Shown piece after piece: positions 11,687 to 22,640 of a stretch of 64,000 nucleotides of DNA. The stretch spans positions 17,514,862 to 17,578,861 of the forward strand of contig OX326959.1 in NCBI GenBank assembly GCA_946800325.1. The letters are read 5' to 3'. This stretch comes from Luzula sylvatica (Eukaryota; Streptophyta; Magnoliopsida; Poales; Juncaceae). The position numbers and the translations under genes were made by a program. Under the pieces are notes generated by a model. That model was not told the origin of the DNA, did no database searches, and saw nothing but the letters and a program-made list of their open reading frames with translations. Position 1 is the first letter of the stretch. Every line of letters begins with the position of its first letter.

Positions 11687-14430
11687 TCAACCAAATAAAC
11701 GCCTCATCTGATCAAACAACTAAAACAACAAAATAATAAAACATACATATCTTAACTTATATACATGCATATAATTTAAACATAGTTTAATGATTAATTA
11801 ACCAAGTTACCTGAAAAGGGTATTGAATTAGCCAACCCAAAATTGGTATTTGACAAAGAAATACTTTTATCGAAGGCCCAAAAGCACTGCACAAAATCAA
11901 ATAAAGCCAATAAAAATTACAAACAAATTAATAAAAAATAAGACTTAAATACAAATATATTAAGAAATATTACCTGAAGAGAACAAAAGAACCATATATT
12001 TCTGAGATTATACCAAGTATAGGCCAACGCATGAGTATGAAAAATATTCCATGGAAAAACGGTACTGTCCCCTGAACAATAAAATTAAATCTTACTTAAT
12101 ATTTGCAATTTTGGAACAATACAGGGTTTTTTTTGCAAATTTTCATTTAATTATTTGAATTACTTTAAGATTTCGACTGCTTGTAAAGAGCTGGAACAAT
12201 ATGGGCATGTTTGATTTGAAGGATTTTGAAATACATGGATATATTAAATACATGGATTGAACTATACATGTATTTTGCAATCCACTCTTGTTGTTTGATT
12301 TATTGGATTGTAATATCATGTATCCAAAAATCTATTGTTTGATTTTGATTTTGAAATCCATGATTATGAGTTAGTTATGAAATGAATGATATTATAAAAT
12401 CCATGATACATTGCACATCGCATTCAAACGATATTATAATTTTTCAATATTAGAAATAATAAAATACTAATTAAATATAAGGAAAAATAAATTAAAATTA
12501 TTGATTGATTAATATATAATAACATATCATTTGTTTCAACTCTTCAAAATAACATTTTCAATTTAGTTTAGAAAGTCAAAATTACAAAATTCACAAAAAT
12601 GACAAATTATGCAACACGTACAAAATCAAATTAAATTAAATTGATTACAAAATTTACAAAATTTACAAAGTATGCAACACTTGCATCTTATACATTACAA
12701 AATTACAAAATGACAAGATATGCAACACTTACAAAATCAAATTGATAACCAGTAAGGATAGATAGTAATCTGCATTCTGCAACACTTACATTCAACAGTA
12801 CTTAATAATACTTAATTGTAATTGTAATACAATATAAGATGAAGAAGAAGAAGAATAAATCACAAAAATTATTAAAACATCAACATTAACTCCATTGAAA
12901 CTAAATCATATATAATTCACTAGTTAATTATGATAACTAGGGTGTTACTTGTGCTAATTAGAATTAGAATGCTACTAAAGGAGGTCAGCCTTTGCAACTT
13001 ATTATTCCCCACAGACACAAAATAAGTAACTAAACAATTCACAAGAACTTGAGCTGACATTTTGTCGAATACCTTAGGTGCAGCAAATGAAACTGTTGAA
13101 AGGCATTTCTTTGAGCCACATATATTCTTTTTGGAAATAGAGGAGTTAATATGGGCAAAATAAAAATCAAATACCAGATTCTAGGTGTTATGGCGGTGGT
13201 GAGTGGTTCAAGAGGCAGATGCTTGAGCTAGTTCTACCTCAATTTGGGCAATCTTGAATGAAATCTAGCCTAAATTTACAAGTATTTTAACTAATAAGTG
13301 AAAATATATAAATGTATGAACTAATTTGTGAACAATTGTACCAAAAGGTCTTGGATTTTACAATTGGACAATAATTTAATTTAAAATTGAACTTAATTAA
13401 TACAAATTTTAGAAACATACACACAAAATACTAATCAGGAAAGAAGATTTCACCTAATTAATACCTGGCAATCTCTATACCAGCAAATTGAGTATGTAGC
13501 AATCTCCACGTTACATCAACTCAAAGGTACATGGCGATCTGTAACTTTTTGCTCAGGATCTATGCGAGTGGGTTAGAGGAAGAGGTACAAGCTCTTGGCT
13601 ACCAATAATGGCCGAAGCCTCAAGATAAAGGTTTACCAATTGCTAGAGCTCTGTGTGAAATACCGATTGAGAGTAGATGGAGATTATACCCTTTTTGCTT
13701 AATTTGGAAGAGAGTCATTGACACGTTAAGGAGTGACAGCAGCAACGAACTGAGGAGCGCGAGAGAGAGAGACGGCGTCATTGAAGAAAATTAGAGCGAG
13801 AGAAAAAGAGACAGGGAAGAACTATTTGTGATATTGAGAGAGCCATTAACGAGAAAGAAAAGAATGGCGCTAACGATGAAGCACAGCGAGAAGCTCCGTC
13901 CGTGTACGTCCGTGTATTTTGTTATCCCGATTCTTTAACTGGACGACAAAATACAGGAATTTGAAAGCTCAAATACAATACATCACAACATCAAACAATG
14001 AATTTGAGGCTAATCCAGAATTTCAAAGTACATTTACACCAAAATTCCTCAAATCAAACAAGCCCTATATTGCAAACCGAGTAAAAGGCCTACTCCTGAC
14101 AAGAAAAATAGCTACGAGAAAAAGAAAAAGAAGTTTATTAAAAAATAATTATAAAATGAAATAAGTGAAAATTGAAAAATTAAAAGGGTTTCAAAGCATA
14201 CATTACCAAGGGCGAGTAAGCCCCTATCGAAAAAGAGCATAACGCCAAGAAATGAGAAGAATATTCCAAATCCTATTAGACCTATTCCTACTTCTGCATT
14301 TATTTATGAAATTTGATGAATAAAGTTAGCATGATAGAAATTGGAATTTATGTTAAATGTAAAAGAATAAGGTTAGACTTGAATTAAGGAGAGAATTATT
14401 AGTTTTAATCTCACTGATCTCATAAGCCAT
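11687..14430 (-). pseudogene. GOT1: GOT1-like vesicle transport protein, exon split by a transposon
   Basis: Six exons can be read on the minus strand: 14430-14415 (MAYEI...), 14293-14202 (VGIGLIGFGIFFSFLG), 14111 to about 14066 (LFFLSGVGLLLGLQ), about 12202-12164 (LFQLFTSSRNLK), 12071-11974 (GTVPFFHGIFF, MRWPILG), 11886-11811 (VFLCQIPILGWLIQYPFQ) and 11719-11687 (LFDQMRRLFG, stop); the third and fourth segments are two halves of one exon. Phases agree throughout except at the split. The sum is about 131 aa against about 140 for plant GOT1, a four-helix Golgi membrane protein needed for ER-Golgi traffic and ER export. A 1.86-kb TIR element (12203-14065) separates the two halves of exon 3. With either plausible target duplication removed, the halves are one nucleotide out of frame. 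The copy is therefore probably non-functional, unless this allele is a recent insertion. The exon 1 donor (phase 1) is a guess. Confidence 0.72.
12203..14065. mobile_element. TIR transposon (PIF/Harbinger-like ends) inside GOT1 exon 3
   Basis: The left end reads GGGCATGTTTGATTTGAAGG and the right end, inverted, GGGCTTGTTTGATTTGAGGA. The first 27 or so bases match with few differences. A TAT (or ATAT) repeat abuts both ends, which fits a 3-bp target duplication, but the flanks are AT-rich and ambiguous. I find no transposase frame in the 1863 bp, so it looks non-autonomous. End type suggests the PIF/Harbinger superfamily; hAT is an alternative. Confidence 0.65.
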
Positions 14431-15183
14431 CGCTTTTTTGAAAATATAACAATAAATTTTCTACTTGGGCCTGCAAAATTGAATATAATAAGTTTATCAA
14501 AAATTGAGTATGATGATAAAGCATACTGTTTTTCAAGATGAAACTATTTCATTATTTTCGGTGTTTATTCATGATCAATTAGGCTTTTATAACTGAAACT
14601 CAATCTACTTTGTGTTCAATTGGGCTTTTATAACTAAAATTCAATCTACTTTGTGCTCAATTGGGGATAGAACGGGTATACTGCTTCTTATATGCGTTCT
14701 AAAAATCAAGAAAATACACACAGCATTTTGAAACAATTTTGTACACTTTTGCGCAGCACAATCCATTCAAAATTTCAAAACATTTAACCAAAAAATATAT
14801 CAAGTAATTAGGTCATTAAAAACATTCTTTTTCAAAAGATATCAAGTATTTCGCATCGATCAACTAATAATTATTTACATAAACAACAAATAAAAGACCA
14901 TAATCAGATTACTCGATTCTTTCATTCTGCTTGGATCCACCTGCAATATAAATAAATCAATGATATAGTATAATTATAAAACCAAAAATTAAGCCTTTTC
15001 TTTGGATAACAAAAAATAAACAAAAAAAAAAGTAACAAATTGGATCCAAATTTAAAACTTCTTACTTTGATTTCAGTAACCAAAGACATATATACAACGA
15101 AAATAAGCAAATGCAAGCCAATTAGGTACCGTACCAGTACGGGACAAATAACATAACAAAATATAATTACCTCAATAAAACCC
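14431..15183. other. Intergenic spacer between two minus-strand genes
   Basis: AT-rich DNA separates the GOT1-like start (14430) from the Ycf20-like stop (15184). It should contain the 3' UTR of one gene and the promoter of the other. A short duplicated stretch (14570-14660, word 'actcaatctactttgtg') is visible. I see no TATA box I would defend. Confidence 0.4.
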
Positions 15184-15621
15184 CTAACTTGCAAGCTTGA
15201 AAGCATCGATGAACAAACCATAAGTAAAACCCATCTTGAAATTATTCAAAAGCGCGATAGGAAAAGTGACCTTAGGCTGGCTATAATAAAATTTGGTCAC
15301 GTATTCAGTCAAAATTACGCACAAAACCGCCGCGATGACATCATTCACGCCCAATGCTCCGAATGACAGTGATATTGTTTGCGCCACGTAAAATCCTCCG
15401 AGTAAGGAAATTCCACCGAACAAGGTTCTTCTTGGGCGGGATTTGAAGTAGTTTCTCGAGATGTTTGGTATGAGCCTGATTAGGTCAACCAGCCTGCGTG
15501 GCGGACCAGGTTCGTCGGTCTGTGCAGCGCGGATTACGAGGCGCTTTGGTGGGTTTGAGTTGAGAGGTCTTGGTTTTGAGGAGGAAATTGGAGTAAAGAG
15601 TCCAATTGAGATACAAGCCAT
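15184..15621 (-). CDS. Ycf20-like plastid protein (DUF565)
   Basis: A single coding exon gives 145 aa ending in FKLAS. Residues 1 to about 45 are rich in Ser, Pro and Arg with few acids (MACISIGLFTPISSSKPRP), as expected for a plastid transit peptide. The mature part carries the DUF565/Ycf20 core: RPRRTLFGGISLLGGFYVAQ, then hydrophobic segments around GVNDVIAAVLCVILTEYVTKF and the LLNNFKMGFTYGLFIDAFKL end. Ycf20 is plastid-encoded in algae. Land plants have nuclear Ycf20-like genes, and Arabidopsis mutants in this family are altered in non-photochemical quenching. The molecular role is unsettled. The next Met in frame lies too far in to give a transit peptide, so the first Met is preferred. 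Two short spliced-looking segments upstream may be 5' UTR exons. Confidence 0.88.
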   Translation of the reverse strand: MACISIGLFTPISSSKPRPLNSNPPKRLVIRAAQTDEPGPPRRLVDLIRLIPNISRNYFKSRPRRTLFGGISLLGGFYVAQTISLSFGALGVNDVIAAVLCVILTEYVTKFYYSQPKVTFPIALLNNFKMGFTYGLFIDAFKLAS

Positions 15622-15943
15622 TGGAGGTGTCCTCAGGACCAGTCCAAGGATTTCGAGTACCCGAAGCTAAATTGAAGAATGGATCCGTAAACCCGATAAA
15701 TCCGATCTTATATTTTGCAAAACGTCTTGTAAAAAATACATATTATGGTGCTCTCAAACAAATTCCAATTAAAAAATTAAAAAACAAAATTTAATTTTGA
15801 AAAAAAATGAGATTCACATATACCTCTACGAATTTGTATTTTTTCTCATGAAAGGCATTGCAAATCGTCGGCTAAGTTCTTATTCCTCATTATAGGTATT
15901 CTAGGATCTGTGAAGAATTTGCATTTTTCCAAACGATTTCAGA

Positions 15944-16055
15944 CCTGTACGTATTGCATATCCATAAACATTTCATATTCAAATAAAAAAGACACAATCA
16001 ATCAATTAACTTACCTATCTAAAATGCCGAGTCGAATGATGACATCAGCGAGATT
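15944..16055 (-). other. Possible 5' UTR exon borders of the Ycf20-like gene
   Basis: On the minus strand, 16055-16015 is a 41-nt segment bounded by 'tttcag' and 'gtaagt'-like signals. A second acceptor ('gtacag') opens another segment at 15944, running toward the Ycf20-like start at 15621. Neither adds an in-frame extension to that protein, so they are best read as untranslated leader exons. This is inference from splice signals only. Confidence 0.3.
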
Positions 16056-16283
16056 CTGAAATCAATTGACAAACAAGAGATTAGAATTAGTTTTACAATC
16101 ATTTTCTATCAAGAATCAATTGACAAACAAATTACAACTAATTTCAGTCCAATTTACGACCAAATTCTGATATCGATAACTAATTTCAGCCCCAAATTCA
16201 ATTTGAACTCAATCGAGTGAAAAATTATGTTAAAGATAAAATTACTTCGAGAGAGAGAAAGATAATATACAATATAGATATCA

Positions 16284-16800
16284 TTAGAGAATTAAATAGA
16301 GAGAAAACCTAAACGAGAAACCAGACTCCAATCGCAGTAGACAGTAATCCAGACTCCAATCGCAGAGAAATCCAAGAAACCAAGAAAACCTAATCCAGTC
16401 GAAGAAACCGTCGCAGAGTAATCCAGTCGAAGAAACCGTCGCAGTCTCGCAGAGTATTCCAGTCGAAGAAACCGTCGCAGTCTCGCAGAGAAATCCAAGA
16501 AACCCTAATCGCCAATCGCAGTCACAGCACTCGCGTCGCGGTCGAGGGTCCAGGGTCGCGGTCGAGGGTCCAGGTCGAGAGTCGAGTCGAGGGTGGCGTC
16601 GCGGTCGCCACACCAATCGCCAACTCCAAGAAACGCCAATCGTCGGAGTCAGAGAAATCAGAAGAGAGAGGTCGCGGAGAGAGAGAGATAAGAGAGAGAG
16701 AAAGAGAAAGGAAATGAGGGTCGCTGGTGGGTCGGGTCGCGGATCGCTGCTCGCGGGTTTGGGTTAGCGGGTAGCAGTTTTGGTCCATTTTTTCAATGTA
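16284..16800. repeat. GC-rich minisatellite region
   Basis: Copies of CCAGTCGAAGAAACCGTCGC with a CTCGCAGAG spacer repeat in tandem at about 16395-16495 (about 35-bp period). Shorter 'TCGCGGTCGAGGGTCCAGG' repeats follow at about 16535-16580. The region then becomes GA-rich (16660-16710). Open frames across it are by-products of the repeats. It may be the promoter and first leader exon of the minus-strand Ycf20-like gene. Confidence 0.55.
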
Positions 16801-16884
16801 CATATATGATCCCTAATATTGGACCCAATAGTTTTGGGTACATATATGGATAAAAAAAAAATATATTGGACCCCAATATTTTTT

Positions 16885-17247
16885 GAGTAATGATACAAAT
16901 CATACCTTTTAGACCACGAATTAACCACACCTGCCACGTGACAGCCAGCTATTGGCTGCAGAAAAAGTTGTGGAAACGTGCAGCCAATAGCTGGCTGCCA
17001 CGTGGCAGGTGTGGTTAATTCGTGGTCTAAAAGGTGTGGTTTCTATCATTACCAATGTTTTAAATTGCGATATAGCGGTCCATTGCGCTTGAACAATAAT
17101 TTACACATGATCCCCGATATTGCGTCATATTACGGCGATATTGCGGCGCTATATAGCAGGTTGCGGTGTTGCGTTTTGTGGATATTTATTGCGATTTGCG
17201 CTATTGCAACGCAATTGCGCCGCAATTTAAATCATTGATCATTACTC
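16885..17247. mobile_element. Foldback MITE with 9-bp target duplication, split by a second MITE
   Basis: The outer element has long, nearly perfect inverted arms. The left arm begins GAGTAATGATACAAATCATA and the right arm ends, inverted, GAGTAATGATAGAAACCACA. The arms then match through GACCACGAATTAACCACACC and CCAGCTATTGGCTGC, meeting at a small loop near 16965. Exact 9-bp copies of ATATTTTTT lie outside both ends (16876-16884 and 17248-17256), typical of Mutator-type elements. A 185-bp second element (17053-17237) lies 10 bp from the right end. Without it the outer element is about 170 bp. The arms contain CACGTG, a G-box core. Confidence 0.85.
17053..17237. mobile_element. 185-bp hAT-type MITE, copy 1 (nested)
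   Basis: The left end is CAATGTTTTAAATTGCG and the right end, inverted, CAATGATTTAAATTGCG. An exact 8-bp duplication, ATCATTAC, flanks it (17045-17052 and 17238-17245). The interior is dense in GCGATATTGCGGC-type words. The same element recurs at 19323-19506. Its insertion point lies inside the outer MITE, so it is the younger of the two. Confidence 0.85.
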
Positions 17248-17257
17248 ATATTTTTTG

Positions 17258-20110
17258 ACCCGAAACCCAGGCTTTTCTGGCCTTAAGCATGGACCGGGCC
17301 TGTCTAAGTTAAAAGAGTATAAAAGTCATTTTACAAACAAGTGAAAATAAATGCTCTTCCCTCACCCAACACCACAGCATTCTTGAACTCTTCTCCCCAA
17401 CGTTCTTGAAAGAACAACAATAAAACAAATATTATCATATGTTTCACTTCATCGTCTTTCCGTTTCATCTTCTCCATGAGAGTTCTTTCAAGAAATTAAT
17501 CCGTTAGATTATTGTCCAAACTATTTTTTAAATATTTTTGTTAGAGATATATATGGGACTGTTCAAATGCAATTCAAGATAATCAGATAGTGTATAGGTT
17601 CAAAATGGTGAGTATTGTGAGTAAATAGTAATAATTCAAAATTTTGATGTGATGTATATATAATAATAATTTTTGGGTGATTTTAGTTGGATCTGTAAAA
17701 ATAACTGTATTTTTTTTTATTTACTAATCATTAATGTTTTTTAGAGAATGAAAGATTAAATTATATTTTGCTGTAACTTATAGCGATTTTTGTTTCTAGT
17801 GTATTCATTATTGAATTTTTCAACAATATTATAATTGTTGGGATTATTTTGAACAATTGAGATAGTTGTGTATGATCATTATAACTTTGGATTGACTAGT
17901 ATATTGTATTAAAATAATATATTGTCATCGCAATCTTAATTCTTATATTAACCCCTAAAAAGTTATTTAGGACCGAGGACAATGCATTTCGACATTAAAT
18001 TGATATGTTTAAAATGAAAATAATATATTTATTATTCAATAGATAATGAGCATTAAAATTAGTGTATTGACAAAAAAATCATATATTATACAAACCCTAA
18101 AATGCATATTAGCACCAAATATTAACAATCAAATGAGTACGCTGACAAAAAAATTGGTTCAGATCAAAATGATGTATCAATACTAATATATAATGTTTGT
18201 ATCATTATATTATTTTTATATTTAATACATCATTTTTAGCATTAATATATCATTTTTATATTTAATGCATCATTTGTAGTACTAATATATAATGTGTGTG
18301 TCATTATATTATTTTTTAGTATTATACTATTAATACATTACTGTTAAAGTCACTAACATACTATTTGGTTGATATGAATCCCGCGTGAAGTGGGAAGTGT
18401 TAAGTCGATATAACATTTTTGTGACAATTGTTTTAACTTAAGAACTAACATACTATTTGGTTGATATAACATATTTGTGTAATATATAATGATGCATTAT
18501 TTTCAACAATAATATACTATTTGTAGTGTAAATATATCATATTTGTGTCATTACATTGTATTCCTTATCAATAAACGGATTAATGCAAAAAGTAATATTT
18601 TCGATGCTCACATACAGATATAACTTTTCAATGTCAATATACGTTTTTAATACTATAATATATTTTGTGGCGCTAATATAATTTTTGCAATATAATTTTA
18701 TCATTTTTGACATTAATATACTCTTTTTTGTGGTAATACATATTTTTTTAATCAAATATGTTAATTTTGATGTCATTATATCAAATATTGTTAGTATATT
18801 AGGTTAATATATGTTACTAGTGTTGAGTCAAATATAAATATATCATTTTAACTGTCAACATCCTGTTTTTAATATAAATAAAAAAAAAAACATGTTGTTT
18901 TTAATGTTGATATATAATTTTTAGGGAAATATACTATTTAAAGTTTTAATATATCATTTTCATTGAGAGTACAATGTTTTCATTATCAATAAACCATTTT
19001 TGGTATGCTTTTCTTTCTTGATAATACCTAATTTGTGATACAAATATTTTTTTTTATATATCATTATACCAGTTATAGTGTTAAATCTATAATTAGTATA
19101 TCATTTTTAGTCTAATTTACGTTACTAGTGTTAAATCAATAATCAGTATATCACTTTAAATGACAACATATTGTTCCTAATGTTCATATATCATTTTTAG
19201 TGTTAATATATATTTTTTATTAAAAATATATTACTAAAGTTTTAATATAACATTTTTGTTGACAATACATTGTTCCTAATGTTCATATATCATTTTTAGT
19301 GTTAATATATTATAGTTTTTATCAATGTTTTAAATTGCGATATTGCGGTCCATTGCGTTTGAACAATAATTTACACATGATCTCCGATATTACGGCATAT
19401 TGCGTCATATTGCGGCGATATTGCGGCGCTATATAGCAGGTTGCGGTGTTGCGTTTTATGGATATTTATTACGAATTGCGCTATTGCGCCGCAATTTAAA
19501 TCATTGATTTTTATTAAAAAATATGTTACTTAAAGTTTTAATATAACATTTTTGTTGGCAATACATTGTTCTGATTTAAGGTTAACCGCGTTCAAATAAT
19601 ATGTTAGATTCATGCCACTAGTATTTTTTTTTAATATTTTCATAAGAATATGTACACGATTAGAAAATATATTTGTTATCTGAAGCGAAGCAATGTATCT
19701 TCTAGTTATTTTTAATTCTCATATATCATTTTTAATGTTACTATATTATTTGTGATATCAATATATTTTTTGGGGGCATTGATGTATTATTTTTATAGCT
19801 AATACATGACACAAGTATCGAGGCATTATATCATTTTTATTGATAATTTATGTCATTATTTTTAAGACTTTATATTATTTTTACTGATTATATATTTTGT
19901 GTGCAAGACAATATATTATTTTTGTTGCCAATATATAAGTCTTAATGTTCATATATGATTTTAGTATGAATATTTATTTTATTTTTAATATATTAATTTC
20001 AATTTTATATGTTATGGAAATATAATTAAATTAATAATATGTGTTAATGTATTGATGTTAATATACCATTATCAATAAATAATCAAAGTTATGATAATAT
20101 ATTTTTTGCC
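17258..20110. repeat. AT-rich DNA with degenerate repeats of a 20-25-bp motif
   Basis: From about 17920 to 20060 a loose motif recurs dozens of times, roughly 'aatatatcatttttagtgtt' with many variants ('cattaatatatcattttta', 'gttcatatatcatttttagtgttaatat'). Spacing is irregular and no unit is exactly tandem. A near-exact pair is 19152-19212 and 19256-19310. There is no open frame of note. The motif density ends abruptly near 20110. The block also hosts the second 185-bp MITE. Confidence 0.6.
19323..19506. mobile_element. 185-bp hAT-type MITE, copy 2
   Basis: The sequence is about 90% like the copy at 17053-17237, in the same orientation, with the same ends (CAATGTTTTAAATTGCG and, inverted, CAATGATTTAAATTGCG). 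Flanking 8-mers are GTTTTTAT and ATTTTTAT, seven of eight matching, which fits an aged 8-bp target duplication. Confidence 0.8.
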
Positions 20111-21014
20111 AAATGAATGCACCATCATTTACACATCACTTCAAAAAAAAAGGTCAAATTTTGCTCAACTTTTTTTTAAGATGTATCATTCCCGAAAAGG
20201 ATGAGATAACATTGTGTTCAACTTTTTTTTTCCTCATTAAATAACCGGTTATTTTTTATTTCCCCATAATACCCTTTTATGATTGGAAGGCCACGATTGC
20301 AGCATAGTAACTACGAATTACATGTCCAATATAAAAGAAAAAATAAAAATTAGACGCCACAAGAAAGAAAGAACTATCCAAATATAGGATTGTGGTTTTG
20401 TCATTGTACATCGTTTCCAAGGTGGCGAAAGAAAACGAAATAGTAGCCGGCCTATACTTGTAGATCTTCTCGAGATTCAGTGTTAACACTTAATCATGTG
20501 TTCAAGAATATTTTAAAAATATTTTGACAAAATAATATTATTTTAGCACTTGATTTTAATTCGTAAAAAGTTCAAAAAAATAAAAATTTACATGTGTAGC
20601 AATTACATGGTTTTTTTTAAAAAAATATATGAAAATTAATTATTTTGTTCGTTTGAAACTTCAATTTAACATTTTTCTGAAAAGTAGGATAAAAAAATTT
20701 TGCGGGACAAAACAACGGGAATAAAAATAATTACACTACTCGTCAAAAGTAATTACACTTCCGGTAAACTTTTTTGAAATGGACATATAAATGTTTGTCC
20801 AATCAGGAGTGAGCCGTTTGATTTCCCAAATTCAAATAAGTAACATCTCAAATAAATAAGCATAAGCACATTCTTTCAAATTAAATATCTTAAACAAAAT
20901 ATTGCAAAAGGTTGTACCATAAAGTTACCCTATTTTCATAACTCTACTATTGAGTATGGTTAAAACTATATTATTAAACGTCATCATCGTAATTTGTAAA
21001 ATATATTATGATTA
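20111..21014. other. AT-rich intergenic region
   Basis: I see no supported gene or repeat. A minus-strand open frame at 20277-20489 has no splice context or domain that I recognise. Confidence 0.45.
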
Positions 21015-21023
21015 AAATTATAT

Positions 21024-21287
21024 GGGGTTTCTATGCAACACTTTTTTTTATCATACTTCCATATCTAAAGATATTTGGAGTAATTATTTATTTTTGAATA
21101 TTTAAGGTAAGATTTCAAATATATTTATCAATTAATGTTTGATTAAATTGAAATTTTTTGTTGTTTAATTTAAACAAAAATCTTCTTAAAAAATAAATTT
21201 TATGATACATAATTTTACAAATATAATTAATTGCTAAAATATCCATAATATCATTTAAAAAAAAAAAGATGTATGATAGAACTCTCC
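21024..21287. mobile_element. MITE with GGGRGTTYTATCATACACCC ends, copy 2
   Basis: The sequence is homologous to 6854-7113 but inverted relative to it. Ends are GGGGTTTCTATG on the left and, inverted, GGAGAGTTCTATCATACATC. An exact 9-bp duplication, AAATTATAT, lies at 21015-21023 and 21288-21296. A 9-bp duplication places the family with Mutator-like elements. The 264-bp interior is non-coding. Confidence 0.8.
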
Positions 21288-21659
21288 AAATTATATATGT
21301 TTATTATATATTTACAAATTGGACTCGGAGTTGTGAATATTTAATTCATGTATATATAGATTTGGTTTGTTAAATTCTATATATGAGTACTCTTAATTAT
21401 GTTAATGCATTTATCATTATGTGTCATACTAATAACGTGAACCAAAAATATGTTATTGATCATGCAATCATTTTGTGACGATAAATGCGTGATTTGAAAA
21501 GTTCAATTTATATGTTGCACTTGAGTACAGAAATAAGTAACAATGTATTGTCCTCGTCAACACAAACGCAGAGAAAATTGTTGAAATAAGTATGATTGTT
21601 GTAAATCAACATCTTTTTATGTAATATCAGAGAAAATCAAATTAGTCGTAAATATAAAA

Positions 21660-22640
21660 ATTCCTCATGATTTCAGATCAAAGGCGAAGCTTTCAAATCG
21701 ACAGAATCTCCCAGTGCAAGGACCTCATGATTTCAGATCTAAACTTTCATCGAGGGATCTCTCAAAGGGGCTGAATCTCAGGGAAGGAAAAGGGATTGGC
21801 AAATGGTGAGTTGTTCTCGGAAGGTGGAGGCAGAGAAAAACATCGGTACAAGTCGGTACCGATTAACGGAGAAGAGCAAAAAGAGGATCTGTTGAAAAAG
21901 CAAACGAGAAGAGCAAAGAGAGGTGAAGACGAAAGAGAGGAGGAGAAGAATAGATCGGTGGAGGGGAGAGGAGTTTTTTTTTTGAAAAACTAAAGAGGCG
22001 AAGCCTCTTTTAATATATTAAAGCCAAGTTTAATACATTGTTGCGATTTTACATGATAAATGTGAAAAAGTAGTTTAACGCAAAAGTAAAATACAATTGC
22101 AAAAGTAAGATACAAACCGAAAAAATGAAGCTTTCGGCTATCCTTAGATGAACGATTCGTCTCCACGCGAGCTCAGATCTCGTATTTTTTCCTTTCCCGT
22201 TTTTTCCTTTCACTGCCCCCAGACTCGCCCCGACTCGCCCGTCGCTGTTGCCCTCTCTCCGACTGGCTGCCGCTGTCGGATCTCCGCCTCGCTGTCGCTG
22301 TCGCTGCCGGATCTCCGTTGTCGGATCTCCGCCTCGCTGTCAAGGGGAGAGGAGTTATTGCTGTTATTGCGCTAGTTACTAGGAAAATGAAATCCTGGTT
22401 CATCTAGAGCATTTTGTTTTTCCTAGAATTCCTAGAGAATTTAGGTTTCCCAAGTTGATTGTTTGTAAAGTTTTCAGGTTTTTTAAAAAGTCTAGGAAAT
22501 TAATATTCATGTTGGGTATTAATTCATACTAAAAATCCTTATTTATAAGGTATTGTAATTTTAAGATCAATTAATATAACAATAGACGTAGGTCTTCGAG
22601 CCTACTCTATTATTTTCAAAAAAAATATTAAAATTCCACG
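21660..22640. repeat. Repeat-derived region, possible LTR remnant
   Basis: A pair of near-identical phrases, CTCATGATTTCAGATC, occurs at about 21665 and 21724. A GC-rich block at 22210-22345 has tandem copies of GGATCTCCGCCTCGCTGTC. The end of the block (22555-22615: 'aatataacaatagacgtaggtc...') resembles the close of a copia-type LTR. I could not find a matching second LTR, so this is tentative. Confidence 0.3.

Noticed and set aside
20277..20489. Minus-strand 70-aa frame
   Set aside because: Isolated, no splice partners and no family resemblance.
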